A stretch of 64,000 nt of DNA. It comes from Acanthosoma haemorrhoidale (lineage: Eukaryota > Arthropoda > Insecta > Hemiptera > Acanthosomatidae). The notes below the pieces were generated by a model. It was not told the origin of the DNA. It was given only the letters and a program-made list of their open reading frames with translations, and did no database searches. Below, piece after piece: positions 22,908 to 34,720 of this stretch. Positions within the stretch are counted from its first letter, which is position 1. Each line of letters begins with the position of its first letter. The position numbers and the translations under genes were made by a program. Location of the stretch: contig OV884011.1 of the NCBI GenBank assembly GCA_930367205.1, positions 87,653,474-87,717,473 of the forward strand, read 5' to 3'.

Positions 22908-25900
22908 ATGGTGGTAAGGCTGCTGCAAATTAATCTGCACCACTGTATTGCAGCATGTGGTGTTTTGCAGCAGTATGTGAGAGGTAAGGATATTGATATC
23001 ATTCTAATACAAGAACCTTACCTGTATAAGGGCAGGATGGGGGGGCTGGCGATGCGTGGGTATGAGATTATTTCTGTACCCGCGCGTGCCAGAGCCTGTA
23101 TCCTGCATAAGAGCAGTCTTAAAATTCTGCCTCTATGGCAATATTGTTCTAGAGATTTAGCAGCAGCTCAAATGGCCCTTAACGAGGGAAATCAAGGTGG
23201 GAGGTTGACGATTGCATCTGTCTACCTCCCATATGAAGAAGAAGTCCCGACCGAGGCACTTAGTAAGCTAACGGAAGGGACTGGCCTAAGGGGCGAGCTT
23301 ATAGCATCGCTTGACGCGAACGCTCACCATCAGCTCTGGGGGAGCAAGAACAACAACCAGAGAGGTGAGTGTTTAGTAGAGTACATAACTAGTAATGACC
23401 TAGACATTCTAAACAGAGGCAATATTGCCACTTTTAACAATAGAATCAGATCTGAGGTCATTGACATAACCCTTAGCACACGCACTATAAGCCTAAGGGT
23501 TAAAGGCTGGCACGTCTCTGAAGAAGAGTCATGCTCAGATCATAGATACATTAGATTTGATCTAAGTGGTAACATCACGTCCGAAGTTGTGTATAGGAAT
23601 CCCAAACTTACAAACTGGGAAACCTACTATACACAGCTTGAGGAGGAGGTCAAATGCTGTCCTAGAGTGGTGAGTAGCAACTGGCATTTGGAACATTTAA
23701 ACTTAACATTGACTGAGGCAATAATTAAGTCATACACTGATAATAACACTGTATGTAATGTTAGATCCAACAGGAACTGTCCCTGGTGGAACAATAAACT
23801 TGGCAAGTTAAGAGCTCTTACACGTAAACTCTTTAACGCGGCCAAAAGATCAGGCAGATGGGACACTTATAAACGTGCACTCACTGATTATAACAAAGAA
23901 GTCAGAAAGGCTAAAAGAAGGGCGTGGAAGAAATTTTGTAGCGAAATAAACGATACAACTTCCATGTTTAGAGTAAATAGGATCTTATCCAAGCAGTCTG
24001 ACAGGGGAGTATTGGGCTCCGTCAGGGTGGGAGGGGGCTATACGGATTCTGAGGAGGGAACCCTCGGTGCCCTGGCGCGCGCGCATTTTCCTGGCTGCGG
24101 ACTGATGGATACGATTAATAATGACCCTACCAACTGTGAACACACTGGTTGCAAGGGTAACTGGGCAGAAGCAAATAAAATTGTCAATTCTGCAAGAGTG
24201 GAGTGGGCAATCAATTCTTTTGCTCCCTTCAAATCACCTGGTACTGATGGGATTTTCCCAGCCTTGCTACAAAAAGGCCTACCAGTAATTAGGCCCCTTA
24301 TACTTACCTTGTTAAAGGGAAGCTTGGCACTGAGCTATATTCCAGTAAGCTGGAGGATGGCAAAAGTGTGTTACATACCAAAACCTGGGAAAGAGTCCTA
24401 TGACGAACCCAAGTCTTACAGACCAATATGTCTGACTTCTTTTTTGATGAAGACCTTGGAAAAGGTCATAGACAGACATATTAGGGATGGAATACTGGTA
24501 GAACGACCGCTCCATAGCGCTCAATTCGCTTACCAGGCAGGAAAATCATGTGAAATTGCTCTCCACCACCTGGTTTCCAGGATTGAGAGATCCCTAGTTC
24601 ACAAAGAAATAATGGTAGGCATCTTTGTTGATATAGAAGGTGCCTTTGATCGCACACCCTATAACACTATGGCATCGGCCTTAGAAAGAAAGGGGATTAG
24701 TTCCTTAGCCTCTAGCTGGATAAACACCATGCTAGAGAATAGGATTTTACAATCACAATTGGGACAAACCAAACTGTGGATGAAGCCAGTAGGAGGATGT
24801 CCACAGGGAGGGGTGTTATCTCCATTACTGTGGTGTTTGGTCGTTGACTCATTGTTAACAAACCTAAACTCTGCAGGGTTCTACGCACAGGGATATGCTG
24901 ATGACATTGCTGTGCTCATAGGGGGCAAGTTCTCAGAAACCATTTCTGAGTTGCTTTCCGCATCGATGGATCTTTTGAGGGATTGGTGTGAAAAGAATGG
25001 TTTAGGAATCAATCCCCAGAAGATAAATCTCTGTATCTTCACTAACAAAAGAAATGCTATAGTTAGACCACCCTATATAGGGGGGACACAGGTAAGCATT
25101 TGTAGTGAGGTAAAGCATCTAGGGGTTACTCTGGATAGTAAATTGGACTGGTCCAAACACATCAGGAATACTACTATGAAGGCACTTCGATGCCTCTATG
25201 CATGTAAAAGGGCTGTGGGTAGGACCTGGGGACTACAACCCAGAATGTTATTCTGGCTATATACCGCAGCAGTGAGACCAATGGTGCTCTATGCCTCTAT
25301 GGTGTGGTGGCACAGAGGTAGCATTAGTAAAAATAAAACTTTGCTTGGCAAATTACAGAGGCTCTCATGTCTCATGATTACTGGTGCCATGAGTACAACT
25401 CCTACTGCTGCAATGGAAGTCTTATTGAACTTGAATCCACTGCACATAGAAGTAGAAGCGCAAGCCTTGAACGTGGCTTACAGACTTGCGAAATCAGGAA
25501 CAAGATCCAAAGTCATGACTCACATGGGGCATGGGAACTTGTTCAGAAGAATTGATGAGGACGAGGTGCTGTCAATGCACTCTGACCTACAAGTTAAGAA
25601 ACACACAGACGTCTTATACTGTGCGGTAAACACAAAGACCAAACCACATAAACTGTGTAATGGGATTAACTGCTATACAGACGGCTCACTAACAGAAAAC
25701 GGATCAGGGGCCGGCATATGGAGGAAAGATAAACCAGAATCTGGGATTTCTATTCCTTTAGGTAGACACACCTCGGTCTTTCAGGCCGAAGTGATGGCGA
25801 TCAATGTCTGTACCCAAACCTTAATTGGGGAGGGTGTAAGAAACAGACTGATCACAATTTTCACGGATAGCCAGGCTGCAATTGGCGCCCTGAGAAGCTA

Positions 25901-26507
25901 TACGACCAGATCTTATTTGGTTGAGGAGTGCAAAAACAACCTAAACACACTCTCGCTAGCCAATAAGGTTAGAATCGACTGGGTGCCAGGACACACAGGC
26001 ATCACAGGCAATGAGAAGGCAGATGGCCTTGCAAGGGTGGGCTCAGAACAGACACCTCTTGCACCTGAACCCATATGTGGTATCAGCCTCAGCTACGCTA
26101 AAAGGCGTATAAAATTAGCTTTAGAGGACAGGGCAAGACTCTCTTGGAGAGAAACTAAGAAACAGGAACACTCGAAACTGTTTCTTGATGGACCCTGTAA
26201 GAGAAGAAGCTCAGCACTTCTATCAATGGACAGGTGGACACTCAAAAGTGTGACAGGACTCTATACAGGTCACTGTCGGTTAAATAAACACCTCTTTAAT
26301 TTGGGGATAGTTGGATCACCAATCTGCAGATTCTGCAAGAAAGAGGGAGAAACGGCACGTCATATAATATGTGACTGTGATAACCTAGCTAGAAGGCGAT
26401 ACCTTCACTTTGGTAGTGATCGCATTGTAGACCCCAAACTATGTGAACTGATCGATCCATTCGGTATCCTCAGATTTGCAAGGGCCGTGGGCCTGTCACA
26501 TATATAG
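22908..26507 (+). CDS. ORF2 of the LOA-like LINE: endonuclease, reverse transcriptase and RNase H
   Basis: A 1199-residue polyprotein with no stop. Residues 1-220 are an apurinic-type endonuclease: LIQEPY near 36, DANAHHQLWGS near 137 and SDHRYIRF at about 210 give the metal and catalytic sites. Residues about 440-740 are the reverse transcriptase: YRPICLTSFLMKTLEK, then GAFDRTPY, CPQGGVLSPLLW and the catalytic YADD at 663-666. An RNase H domain follows, with Asp in CYTDGS at about 925, Glu in QAEVMAIN near 961, Asp in FTDSQAAI near 986 and WVPGHTGITGNEKADGLA. A Cys/His cluster CRFCKKEGETARHIICDC lies near 1140. All catalytic residues that I can place are present. It starts two bases after the ORF1 stop, suggesting reinitiation after ORF1 translation. 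Confidence 0.93.
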   Translation: MVVRLLQINLHHCIAACGVLQQYVRGKDIDIILIQEPYLYKGRMGGLAMRGYEIISVPARARACILHKSSLKILPLWQYCSRDLAAAQMALNEGNQGGRLTIASVYLPYEEEVPTEALSKLTEGTGLRGELIASLDANAHHQLWGSKNNNQRGECLVEYITSNDLDILNRGNIATFNNRIRSEVIDITLSTRTISLRVKGWHVSEEESCSDHRYIRFDLSGNITSEVVYRNPKLTNWETYYTQLEEEVKCCPRVVSSNWHLEHLNLTLTEAIIKSYTDNNTVCNVRSNRNCPWWNNKLGKLRALTRKLFNAAKRSGRWDTYKRALTDYNKEVRKAKRRAWKKFCSEINDTTSMFRVNRILSKQSDRGVLGSVRVGGGYTDSEEGTLGALARAHFPGCGLMDTINNDPTNCEHTGCKGNWAEANKIVNSARVEWAINSFAPFKSPGTDGIFPALLQKGLPVIRPLILTLLKGSLALSYIPVSWRMAKVCYIPKPGKESYDEPKSYRPICLTSFLMKTLEKVIDRHIRDGILVERPLHSAQFAYQAGKSCEIALHHLVSRIERSLVHKEIMVGIFVDIEGAFDRTPYNTMASALERKGISSLASSWINTMLENRILQSQLGQTKLWMKPVGGCPQGGVLSPLLWCLVVDSLLTNLNSAGFYAQGYADDIAVLIGGKFSETISELLSASMDLLRDWCEKNGLGINPQKINLCIFTNKRNAIVRPPYIGGTQVSICSEVKHLGVTLDSKLDWSKHIRNTTMKALRCLYACKRAVGRTWGLQPRMLFWLYTAAVRPMVLYASMVWWHRGSISKNKTLLGKLQRLSCLMITGAMSTTPTAAMEVLLNLNPLHIEVEAQALNVAYRLAKSGTRSKVMTHMGHGNLFRRIDEDEVLSMHSDLQVKKHTDVLYCAVNTKTKPHKLCNGINCYTDGSLTENGSGAGIWRKDKPESGISIPLGRHTSVFQAEVMAINVCTQTLIGEGVRNRLITIFTDSQAAIGALRSYTTRSYLVEECKNNLNTLSLANKVRIDWVPGHTGITGNEKADGLARVGSEQTPLAPEPICGISLSYAKRRIKLALEDRARLSWRETKKQEHSKLFLDGPCKRRSSALLSMDRWTLKSVTGLYTGHCRLNKHLFNLGIVGSPICRFCKKEGETARHIICDCDNLARRRYLHFGSDRIVDPKLCELIDPFGILRFARAVGLSHI

Positions 26508-26585
26508 GACAGGGACATGGACGGCGCACAATAGGTCTCACTGAGGCCGCGGTGCACAAATGCCGGAACAAAATAATAATAATAA
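26508..26585 (+). other. 3' untranslated region and TAA-repeat tail of the LOA-like LINE
   Basis: Only 78 bases separate the ORF2 stop from the end. A GC-rich stretch with the potential to form a hairpin (around GAGGCCGCGG) is followed by a run of five to six ATA/TAA units. Such a short 3' end is presumably what the reverse transcriptase recognises. Confidence 0.75.
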
Positions 26586-26598
26586 TAATGGAAGTTGT

Positions 26599-28747
26599 AC
26601 TGTGAGAGGTAATTCTAGAGGTAAACAGTTCAAGTACAAATACACCATGTGACTGGCACCATAGTATGTATCACCTCATGTACCATGGATGTACATCCAT
26701 CAGTTAAATTGATTATTGTCATCACAATTCCTAATAGCGGAAACAATCTGCGTTTGTGGTGTTTTGTAAATATTAAACAGAAAATCTCTTAGCAAGTCGG
26801 CAATGAAGACATCGTTAAATATCTTATTATCATATATATTATTATGATATTTATCTCACCATTTACCTCCATTATATTATTATTTATATATAAAGATTTC
26901 ATATCTTTCAAGATATAACAGTATAGAAAACGATTTAAAAGATTATGTCATGTTATTCCAACATATTTTTTTTTCAATTTACAATTCTAATTTGATTTAT
27001 TTTTTAATATATTTGATACTACCTTGAGCGAATAGCAAACACAAATGAAAATGTCTACAATGGAAATTGCAAAAAAAAAGGAAAACAAAATGGCAAGTTT
27101 CCCTATAAATGCGTTAAAACGGAGGATAGAGCCGCAATGCAGGTACAACCAACGTTGCCTATCTAATTAAGGTTTCTTTATTGGCTGCAGCAAGGTATAG
27201 CCCCCCCCCCCCCCCCCGTTACCTCCTGCTAACTTTATAACAACTTATTAACTCAAGCCATTCCCTCCTGGCCACTCATTCAATCTGACAAGGTCCCAGT
27301 CACTGTTTCACATCGTAATGATGTAGTATAGAAAAATAAAGTGCGCTAATATTCCGAGAGCAAGGAGAGATGGACGGCTGGGAATTCTCGTGAGGGAGGA
27401 GGGCGGGAAATATTTCAGCCCTCATGTGCCTAGGAATGTAGCTCCGCATTTCCAGCGTTTAAGGAATTTACAAAGCCTTATTTATAGCGCTTAGTTAGGG
27501 GTTAAGCTCATCTTTCTCTTAGCAAACTTCACATTTTTCACCACGAGAAAAGTTTAAAACGTTTAATCGGAAATAAAATAATTTATTCGAGACAAAAATG
27601 GTTTTAATAATATAATAGCATTTATCGTGGATGTATTATTTGCTCACTTTTAAATTTCTATATCGTAATACATTGGCAACACATTTATTTCTATTCATCA
27701 CAGTCCGACCGTTCATCTCCCTTTCCAATGTTACTTGTCCCATGGTATTTAGTATGTAAGTATATCTTTCTCACTTATATACCATCTAATAGCTTTTTAC
27801 ACTTTTCATAATTAGCCTAAACCATCCATACATTATGAATCTGACAGAGCGGCTGGTTTCATTAATATTTTTCTGAAGGAAAACTAAGGCTTATAAAGCT
27901 AAGGAGAAGGTACCGTTCTGTGGCAGCTTTATGATAAGTGTTATTTGTTTTCTAATTATGTTACTGTTATTACTAGTATACCGGATATATCCTTTATTAC
28001 TTCCTATGTTTAAAATAATTAAAAGTACATAATGTAGAATCAAATTTAATGTAATGAATTTCAATACAACATATGTTGGAGCAATCCATCACAGACACAA
28101 ACAAGACTATAGCTAAAATCCACACAAAGACAAGACGGGCGAATGAGCGAGGGAGTGTGTGTGTGGTCACATTGAGTGAAAAGAAACTTGACTTTACAGA
28201 GGTAAACTATCGGTCCAGAAATAAAGTAAACAAGGGACTGTCACAGCCGACCTTTTCTCTTTGTAAAAAAACAGGTCGAAGGTGGAATAAAATATACACA
28301 GACCCTACAAAACTCATCTGCGGCCAGTTGCCATCATACCGGAGGTCAGACCATTATCACCCTTAGTGGGAGGGATTGACAGCCTATCACCACAGTAACG
28401 AGCACGACTCGTGATGACTAGGTACTCCACGAAGAGTTTTAGAAAAAATAGACTAAAAAATTAGACGTCTATTATGTCAAATATGCCTCTCTCAAAAGTT
28501 TTCACATATAAATAATAAATTAATTCAGGGTGTGACTTAAAACCCTCTTAACAGAAACTACGGAGTCATTATGTTACTCACATTTAAGCGCTTTCTGTGC
28601 CCAAATCTGTAGATGCTATCCTGCCGCATCATGTCTTCAACCTAGAGGAACATGCTTCATTTCTCGCCTCGCCATGTCACCTACGGGTCCACGTCCACTC
28701 TAGTTTTTATGCTCACTTGCATTGTATTATATTTATTATTTAACAGA
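26599..28747. other. Spacer with a 17-base C run
   Basis: No gene is supported. A homopolymer of 17 C lies at 27201-27217. The 97-codon frame at 28073-28366 has no similarity I recognise. The right edge (28733-28747) is one copy of the target duplication of the next LINE. Confidence 0.5.
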
Positions 28748-29368
28748 TGATGATGATAACAACTTTATTATGATGAAATTACGATCTGCCTTTACTTAAT
28801 AGGCAATAAATAATTGAGATAAGTTTTTTCATTCATACCATATTTACAATTCATCATTCGCTCGCACATTCATACAATATTTACAAACATTTAAAAACAG
28901 CCCAGGGGCCTCCCAAGTCCACACGGTTGTTGCCTCCCTCGCAAGCGAAAAGGAAGTGGAGTCTTGGGAAGTCCCCCACGCTCCCCCACCAGCCACGTCA
29001 CCGGATACGAGCCAGAGGAGGCTGACGAAGAGCGCGAGAGCCACATACGCTCAGAACATGATTGGAGAAACTGGCCATTGCCAGGACTCCCACTGTTGTG
29101 CATTTATAGTAGGTCACGAGGCCACTGCCGTTTCAGTCTCCGAGGAGGATTATAGGGATGAGTGGAGCTGTGCAATGACTGTTCTACGGGATTAGGGTGG
29201 TTGGATAGGTTACTATGGAATTTCATGAATTTGGAAGGGATGAGTTCAAGAATGTAGGGTATATTAAGATCATTATGAAGGGTTTTGTTGGTGACGTAAT
29301 AGGGGACATTTACTATTGTTCTCAGGACTTTTGATTGAAAGGATTGGATGCGCTTGATGTTCGACTTT
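28748..29368 (-). mobile_element. 5'-truncated Jockey-like LINE 3' end with 15-bp target duplication
   Basis: TTATTATTTAACAGA occurs at 28733-28747 and again at 29369-29383, bounding the insertion exactly. On the minus strand the insertion carries the last 80 or so codons of ORF2 (29368 down to about 29104, including RTIVNVPYYVTNKTLHNDLN and ending RRLKRQWPRDLL). A 3' untranslated region and a tail built of ATC units follow. The C-terminus is nearly the same as that of the Jockey copy ending at 47483, so both belong to one family. The open frame that appears to extend to 29436 includes flanking DNA. Confidence 0.9.
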
Positions 29369-29935
29369 TTATTATTTAACAGAAAATATATAATTTGACT
29401 TATTTTGAATTTAATTGCTTCCACTGCCATTTCCATTAAATTAATTGGTACATCACATTATAAATAAATAAAACACTGATGTCTTCGCTAAGTGTTATTT
29501 TAGAGATATTATTAATTGTCCATTCGAAATAAAACAGCGGTAAAAGATAAATATTACCATCGGGTAAAAAAGCAAGCCTTATGTCAATGTAAAGCCTGCG
29601 CTATACATCCAATAAACTGTTATTTCTTTCCTCTGTATATTTTCAATCCAATCTACTCGAGTCCCGGAATGTTTTGGACTATCATTCAACTTCGTCCATC
29701 GTACCTGCCAATCTTATTTATTACTCCGCTTATGATTGCCGAGTCTGTATGGCAACGATTTATTTCGGATTAGGTAGACCAATCAATTTCACCCTCCTTT
29801 ATACCTGCTTAAAACAGAAATATTTTCCTTTTTAATCAACTATGCTGGAATCCACCCCTTTGCAGCCGAGGAAAACTCTCTCGAACGCACATATCAATGT
29901 TAAAAAATTATAAATTATTATAGAATTCAATATAG
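29369..29935. other. Spacer without recognisable features
   Basis: No supported gene. The 85-codon frame at 29516-29773 has no recognisable similarity. Confidence 0.45.
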
Positions 29936-30340
29936 ATTCTTCAAATGAATTTATTTACAATAGTTCATTATATTTCCTGTAGCTTTGCTACATTTTATAC
30001 AACTTCTGATTATGCTACATTGTGATTTGCGCCTGTACAAAAATATAATGATGCACATTATACATTATTTCATTGAACATCTTTAAAAGACATTATTATA
30101 AAAACACATTATTTATCATAGACTTAAAACTAACTTACATCTAACAATAAAAACTTATAATAAATCTTGACCTAACTTTTCCTGACTTTCTGTTGCCATT
30201 GATGTGGTAATGGTGATGGGGCCAAGAGTTACAATCTGGATTTGTTAGATGCTGCAACGAGTCAAAAAGGTTTATGTGTCTCCGGTGGATGAACTTTAAC
30301 CTCTTATTTAACCTAACTTTATGCAGCATTTACAAGCTAT
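29936..30340 (-). mobile_element. Jockey-like LINE 3' end fragment
   Basis: On the minus strand a short frame (30329 to 30141) contains KFIHRRHINLFDSLQHLTNP, the C-terminal motif also seen in the nested LINE at 16932 and in the Jockey copies at 19140 and 36090. The 3' untranslated part (29940-30140) matches 10411-10669 in several blocks. No target duplication was found. A further 3'-end-like stretch with GGGAAGGATAC and AATAAAGC lies at about 30950-31010 and resembles the end of the decayed copy at 5720-6720. Confidence 0.7.
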
Positions 30341-32815
30341 CCATCTCAAAAGGTCTCTAATCTAGATTAGGGAGATTGTGAATTTTCAAATCGTTAGACA
30401 AAAACTAGGTGTCCTCCTGTAAATAGCTGTGTGTGGTTTTTTATATGATAGCTCGCTTTTTCTTTGATGGGTGTGAGGATAAGAAACTGCAATTACTTAA
30501 ATTTTGTACGGAGTACACTTTGACCACTCAGTATGATATACTTAGAGAGATATACATTAATTACCTATACAATAACTGTTAGCAGTCATTCATTTAGAAT
30601 CAACCCTCTCGTCACCAATATGGTCATCTCCGGTGATATTTATATCAATCTCCTATCTGACTCCTAGGATAAGCTTACGAATAAGCAGGTTTTTTCAGCG
30701 TCTTCAATATTGCCGCTGACATTACTTAGCCACCAGCATTCCACCTTCGTTCACTAAAAGGAATTCGTGTCAGATAGATAAAAAATAACGTATTAAATAT
30801 CCACGATTAGGGATCAAAATTTTAATCTTACCTTTTAGGCTTTATTAGTTTGAATAATTATGCTTGACAAATAACTAATACAAATGGTAGTGAACTATGA
30901 AAATAACATTTTTATCAAAGCTAAGACGATATTATGTTATAGCCAATACAGTAACATGGGAAGGATACCGGAACAACTTAGTTACAAGTAGTATGAATAA
31001 AGCTTTTTTTATGTTTATTTCTCTATTCTTGCTATTCTGAAAACCCAGCATGCTCCCCAAACTAGAAAATGATGTGGTTCTACATGTGATACTTCATCGT
31101 TATGACACCGTGAAATGCAAAAAGAACTGACTGTTTTCAGATCTAAATAAGCAAACTAGATATGTCCATATGGTAATCCCTGGACTGTCCGCATTGAGAT
31201 TTCTTTGTTTGCTCATTACGATCCTAAAGTGTCGTTAAATAATTACTAAAATTTTAATTAAAATATTCATAATGATAATTTAAACCAAATGAATAAAAAC
31301 AATTCAGCTGTCTAAGATTATTAAGATTGGTACTGCATAGAAGATATCTCCTTACAAAAGTCTAGTTAGCCAATTTAACGAAAGGCAAAGAAAGCCATTT
31401 CGAGGCCAATGAAACTATCCTGGGAAATGTGTTTTGGCTCTGGGGTAAGTTGTTCTCTCCGATTTGTTGCCACTGGAAATTCTACCTCTGTAGCGAAGGG
31501 CTGCTACCTGCCTCAGGGCTGTTTAAGTATTCAGTGTGCGGTCCGATTAAACCCCAGCGTTGCCATATATTATTAAAATATGGTAAAAGGCTAACACGTC
31601 TTGCCTTTGCGCCACTGGTCAAACACGCCACGAGTCCTATTTCCAATTCCTTCCTTTTTTTGGGGGGGGGGCGGTGTATTGGAGGTATAAATAGCAGCAC
31701 ATTGATTGGGTTGATCAACACACAAAGTCGACAGTGAAAAATTCAATAGATTTTTTTTTCATCACTAGCGAGATGAATAGATGAATTACTCTGCGACATG
31801 CTACATCACGTGTTCTTCTATTGCACTCTGTTGAATTCGTATAAATCTGTATACATGTATTATAAAGCAGCAAAGTTATTGTATTTAATAAAATTTTGCC
31901 TGCAATATTGATAAGATTATAATTATAATATCTTAAAAAACCCCTGCAACTATATACCATTGGTAACTGAATGACTATTACTAGATAACGACTTGCAGGC
32001 GATTATTTAGAAATAGTTAAACAAGGATATGTAAGACGCCAACCGACAGATTTCCCTGCAAGTAAACATAACTTTCTTTTGACGCAGCAGTCTTCCCACT
32101 ACAGTGGTTCAACAAAGACTTACTCCAGACTTAACCTTGCTTAGTCATCATCGTAGTTTAAGTAATCTCTTACTTTCTTAAAATTAATAATTAATAATCC
32201 AAAATATTTTATGGAAACTTTGAAAAATTATCAAACAAACTGATAGAAAATGAAATGGATGTTTGAGGCTTTCAAGTTTACTGTACTTCTCAAACTACAA
32301 AATAAGACAGCAAGTCAATAAGAGTAAAACATACGAAGGTGAAGTTGGTCTGGTTCGCTGACAGGAGGGGCAGTAGCCTACCGGTTGTTTCTCGTGACTT
32401 CCCTTTAACTCTTTTCTTTTAATTTTAATTTTGTTCAACAATATTCGTACGCATTGGGATGGGCCAAAAAGCTCATCCCATAATTTAAATTATAATATCT
32501 TACTTCCCTCTACCACGCCAAATTCCGTTCTTCTCTTTCTAATCTCCCGCCTTCCCTATAAACTTGTTATTTTTATTTTACCATTGGAAAATTAATATGT
32601 GTGTGCTTACTTTTCCACATAAATATATTTTTCATTTATTTCATCACATTTACTGCTCTAATTTTCTTAATTGTCCCTATAGCGTCTCTTCTGGTATGCT
32701 GTGGATCTTCTGACTGATGTTTTAACTGTCTGTCACATAAATTAATAATCCCTCCTACCCATTGCGATGAGTTCTTTTGTATTTCACCAATTATCGCCAT
32801 TTATTATATATTATC
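30341..32815. other. Spacer without recognisable genes
   Basis: AT-rich, with a short G run near 31665 and no reading frame that I can connect to a protein family. The frames at 31429-31737 and 31482-31721 overlap on opposite strands and look fortuitous. Confidence 0.45.
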
Positions 32816-33150
32816 GCTGTTTCCGAAACATGGCTTAATCCTTATATCCCTTCCTCAATTGTCTCCCTCCTCAACTACTATAACCTTTCTCCGCTATAAC
32901 TGAGATGGCCGGACGGACAGTGTGTGGGTTTGCTTGTAAATGACAGCCTGAAGATCCTTGCCCCCCCTCCTCCGTACGGCCATACACAAATCAAGTTCCT
33001 TATCATCGAGATTACCTGTAATTGTCGTCCTGCCCTATATCCAGTAGGCTGTCGTCCTCCGCGTGTGCTTTTCAACAAATTTCTGAGTCAGCCCTCTCCA
33101 ATTTCGTACCTCTCTACGCAAATTCTATTATCTCCGAGAATCTAAACATC
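32816..33150 (+). pseudogene. Endonuclease fragment of a CR1-like LINE
   Basis: Across frameshifts the plus strand reads AVSETWLNPYIPSSIV near 32812-32860, then VGLLVNDSLKILAPPPPYGH at 32925-32985 and an FLIIEI segment near 32997. This is the order found in the endonuclease of CR1-type LINEs, where SETWL carries the metal-binding Glu. The frame is broken after the first motif and no reverse transcriptase follows. Confidence 0.6.
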
Positions 33151-34243
33151 AATCTCTGCTACAATGGACGAAATGAGGGCTTTTCATTTTGATGTTGTGA
33201 CTCCATCTCGGCGTCTTTTTAAACCCTTCCTTTTCTGGAGTCATTCTCACACAAACCCGGAAAAAAGTTTAATATCTTATATTCAACCTATACAAGGACC
33301 TATAACAATACAAGGACGGCTACCGACAACTACAATATACCAATATAGGATATCATCCCTGGGACAGTGGACATAAATGACGCATAAAAAGGAAAAACAA
33401 GATCTAATTCAAATATATATCAAGATTCACAAGAAAGATAAAGCACTATCATATTTCACTGTACTTATCATATCATCATCTCCTACTAAAATCATCCAAT
33501 TTATCATATCACAAGCCAAAAAACGTCCTTTTGCCCAATTATTTAAAAAAAAATATTAATTAGCTCTCACCCAATGACCAATTATTTATACACATAGGGT
33601 ATGCCAAAATGCTGCGTTAGGCGAAATGAGGATTTTTTATTTTGAATGGACGAATACTTACGGCATACCGATTACCAACCCCAAAGTAATTTATTTTCAC
33701 AAATCAGCGTGATGGCCAAGGAAGGAAATTCTATTTATAGAATAGACATTTACAATATTAGCAGCTTTATTACAAATGGTTAAAATGTTTTAATAAAAAA
33801 TTATTGATTTATGAACAGATTACTGAGATCTTACTAGCTACTATTGAAAAACTCCTTGAAATTATACAACGGCTTCAGGATGGGAGCCCAAATCAAGACC
33901 TCAGCTTCTCAGAGGTCCGCCCGAGACCAGTCTACAGCCCTAAGTTCGGAGAAGTATCGGAAGAAACAGATCCCTTCCGGGAAGATGCCCAAAACGAAGT
34001 CCTTGTTCTGCCTCGTCCCCAAGGTTATATTCTATTCTTCGGAACTGAGTCTCTATCTATCAAGAATAAGGCTTTTGCCTTTATTACCATTCAATATGAC
34101 TTTCTGGCTTTGTTCAACCCAGCTTAGGGAGAAGTCAGGACGTGGCCTAGAACACTGTCCGGGACTACACTCACATTGCAATCATCATTAAAAGATTATT
34201 ACCTATAACTCCCTTATGTTTTATTGACCGTCATAGAGGATCC
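33151..34243. other. Region between LINE-like fragments, unassigned
   Basis: Two overlapping frames at 33804-34127 and 33844-34191 are open but neither resembles a family I know. A leucine-rich start (ILLATIEKLLEIIQRL) in one of them could be a coiled-coil piece of a LINE ORF1, but this is a guess. Confidence 0.3.
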
Positions 34244-34720
34244 ATGAGGACAACGCTGCGACCTTTTACAACTGATAGTCACCCCGTAGTACTTTTTAAC
34301 GTTTACATCACAAAATCTCTTAATACTAATTCTAATTTTTATGTTAAACTTACTTTAGGCAGAGGTCGAACATATATCACCTGCTCTCTGATTCCCACGA
34401 CAAGCATTGCCTTCAGGACCTGTTATTCTCCTTTTACTCCCATACACCACACCTGTAAGTCCAATACTTGGCTGGATCTCCACCTCTGTAAATCTTTTCT
34501 CCTCTTGATGCCTGTGGCATTCCTACCCTCTCGTGACCTAGTACAAATTTTCTATAATATTTAGACCCCAATTCTACCAGATCTCGAAACCCTAGATTGG
34601 AATACTATTTAATTCTGCTACACAATTGACTCCATCCAGTAGATGTTTTGTTCAGCTAACAACTTGATCCAGATTACAATCCGTCTAGCGATCTTTATGA
34701 AATGCCCGCAAACCAAAAGA
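34244..34720 (+). pseudogene. Possible CR1-like linker fragment
   Basis: The frame at 34244-34564 and its continuation contain DLVQIFYNI, LETLDWNTI and a KRKTSPNPKL stretch after a run of hydrophobic residues. This loosely fits the segment between endonuclease and reverse transcriptase in CR1-type ORF2 proteins. No catalytic motif is present, so the call is weak. Confidence 0.3.

Larger units (their letters stand above)
21212..26585 (+). mobile_element. Intact LOA-like non-LTR retrotransposon
   Basis: The element is about 5.37 kb and is bounded by TAATGGAAGTTGT at 21199-21211 and 26586-26598, a perfect 13-bp target duplication. It has an untranslated leader of about 420 bp, two open reading frames without a single interruption, a short 3' untranslated region and a TAA-repeat tail in place of poly-A, as in the I and LOA groups. 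The ORF2 order endonuclease, reverse transcriptase, RNase H also fits those groups. Intact frames and a perfect duplication point to a recent insertion. I favour LOA over I because of the ORF1 type, but this is from memory. Confidence 0.92.

Noticed and set aside
21522..22943. Long open frames on the minus strand opposite the LOA-like ORF1 (up to 183 codons)
   Set aside because: They mirror the GC-rich coding strand and show no domain; shadows of ORF1.
28073..28366. 97-codon frame in spacer
   Set aside because: No similarity, no good start context and no repeat partner; the length is within chance for this composition.
33804..34191. Two overlapping frames as a host gene
   Set aside because: No domain, no conserved motif, and both end in LINE-rich surroundings; left unassigned.
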